NCBI GenBank assembly: GCA_012799425.1 | Contig: JAAZLF010000430.1 | Location: 1-5,357 of the forward strand | Length of the DNA: 5,357 bases | Reading direction: 5' to 3' | From: Actinomycetales bacterium | GTDB taxonomy: Bacteria; Actinomycetota; Actinomycetes; Actinomycetales; Dermabacteraceae | Part shown: one piece after another, positions 5,271 to 5,357 of the stretch | Position numbering within the stretch: position 1 is the first letter of the stretch | Layout: every line of letters starts with the position of its first letter | Notes under the pieces: generated by a model | Told to the model about the DNA's origin: nothing | The model's database searches: none | Seen by the model: the letters and a program-made list of their open reading frames with translations, nothing else | Position numbers and translations under genes: made by a program

Positions 5271-5357
5271 AACGCTGGCCTGTCGTGTGATTCTAGTATT
5301 GGGAGCTACGCTACTCATAATCACAACCGCGACCCTGGCACATGCCGAAGAGGAAAC
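5257..5357 (+). CDS. Exported protein, start only (3' end outside window)
   Basis: ATG at 5257 opens a frame that stays open to the right edge (33 whole codons). The peptide is a textbook signal sequence: MSTARTLACR with two arginines, a hydrophobic core (VILVLGATLLIITTATL) and the cleavage motif A-H-A at 28-30 followed by acidic EEE. It should be secreted or periplasm-side by the Sec route. The start overlaps the lipoprotein's last codons by 14 bp in the +1 frame, a usual sign of translational coupling in one operon. A GGGG run at 5248-5251 is the only possible ribosome site, which also fits coupling. The sequence is AT-richer than the window average, like the end of the lipoprotein gene. 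Nothing of the mature protein is visible, so no function is offered. Confidence 0.72.
   Translation, partial: MSTARTLACRVILVLGATLLIITTATLAHAEEE

Overview
The window reads as chromosomal DNA from a high-GC actinobacterium. A Micrococcales genus such as Brachybacterium is plausible, but that is inference from protein style only. Coding regions use G/C-ending codons almost everywhere; one hand-counted block, 4021-4080, is 42/60 G+C. Several genes lack a Shine-Dalgarno sequence and have a -10-like hexamer just before the ATG, as in actinobacterial leaderless mRNAs. There are no RNA genes, insertion sequences or CRISPR arrays, and no gene-free stretch over 300 bases.

Layout, left to right. (1) The 3' part of a membrane-anchored endonuclease/exonuclease/phosphatase (EEP) protein (+), whose frame is open through the left edge. 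(2) Tail-to-tail with it, 23 bp away, a TetR-type repressor (-). (3) A 163-bp divergent region with a clear 18-bp dyad, followed by an alpha/beta hydrolase (+) with an N-terminal membrane segment; this looks like a repressor/enzyme pair. (4) A HIT-family protein (+), tail-to-tail (7 bp gap) with a GNAT acetyltransferase (-). (5) A compact 55-bp divergent region with mirrored promoter boxes, serving the GNAT gene and a spermidine-synthase-fold protein (+) that lacks parts of the true aminopropyltransferase active site. (6) A DUF6318-like lipoprotein (+), whose end overlaps by 14 bp the start of a second exported protein (+) running off the right edge. G+C falls sharply from about 5040 onward.

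Most of the window is ordinary housekeeping/accessory single-gene units. The parts most worth attention are the lipoprotein/secreted-protein pair with its composition break, the mirrored leaderless promoters at 3658-3712, and the TetR operator candidate at 1587-1604. No complete, clearly new multi-gene system is visible. If one exists, it most likely starts with the exported pair at the right edge and continues outside the window.
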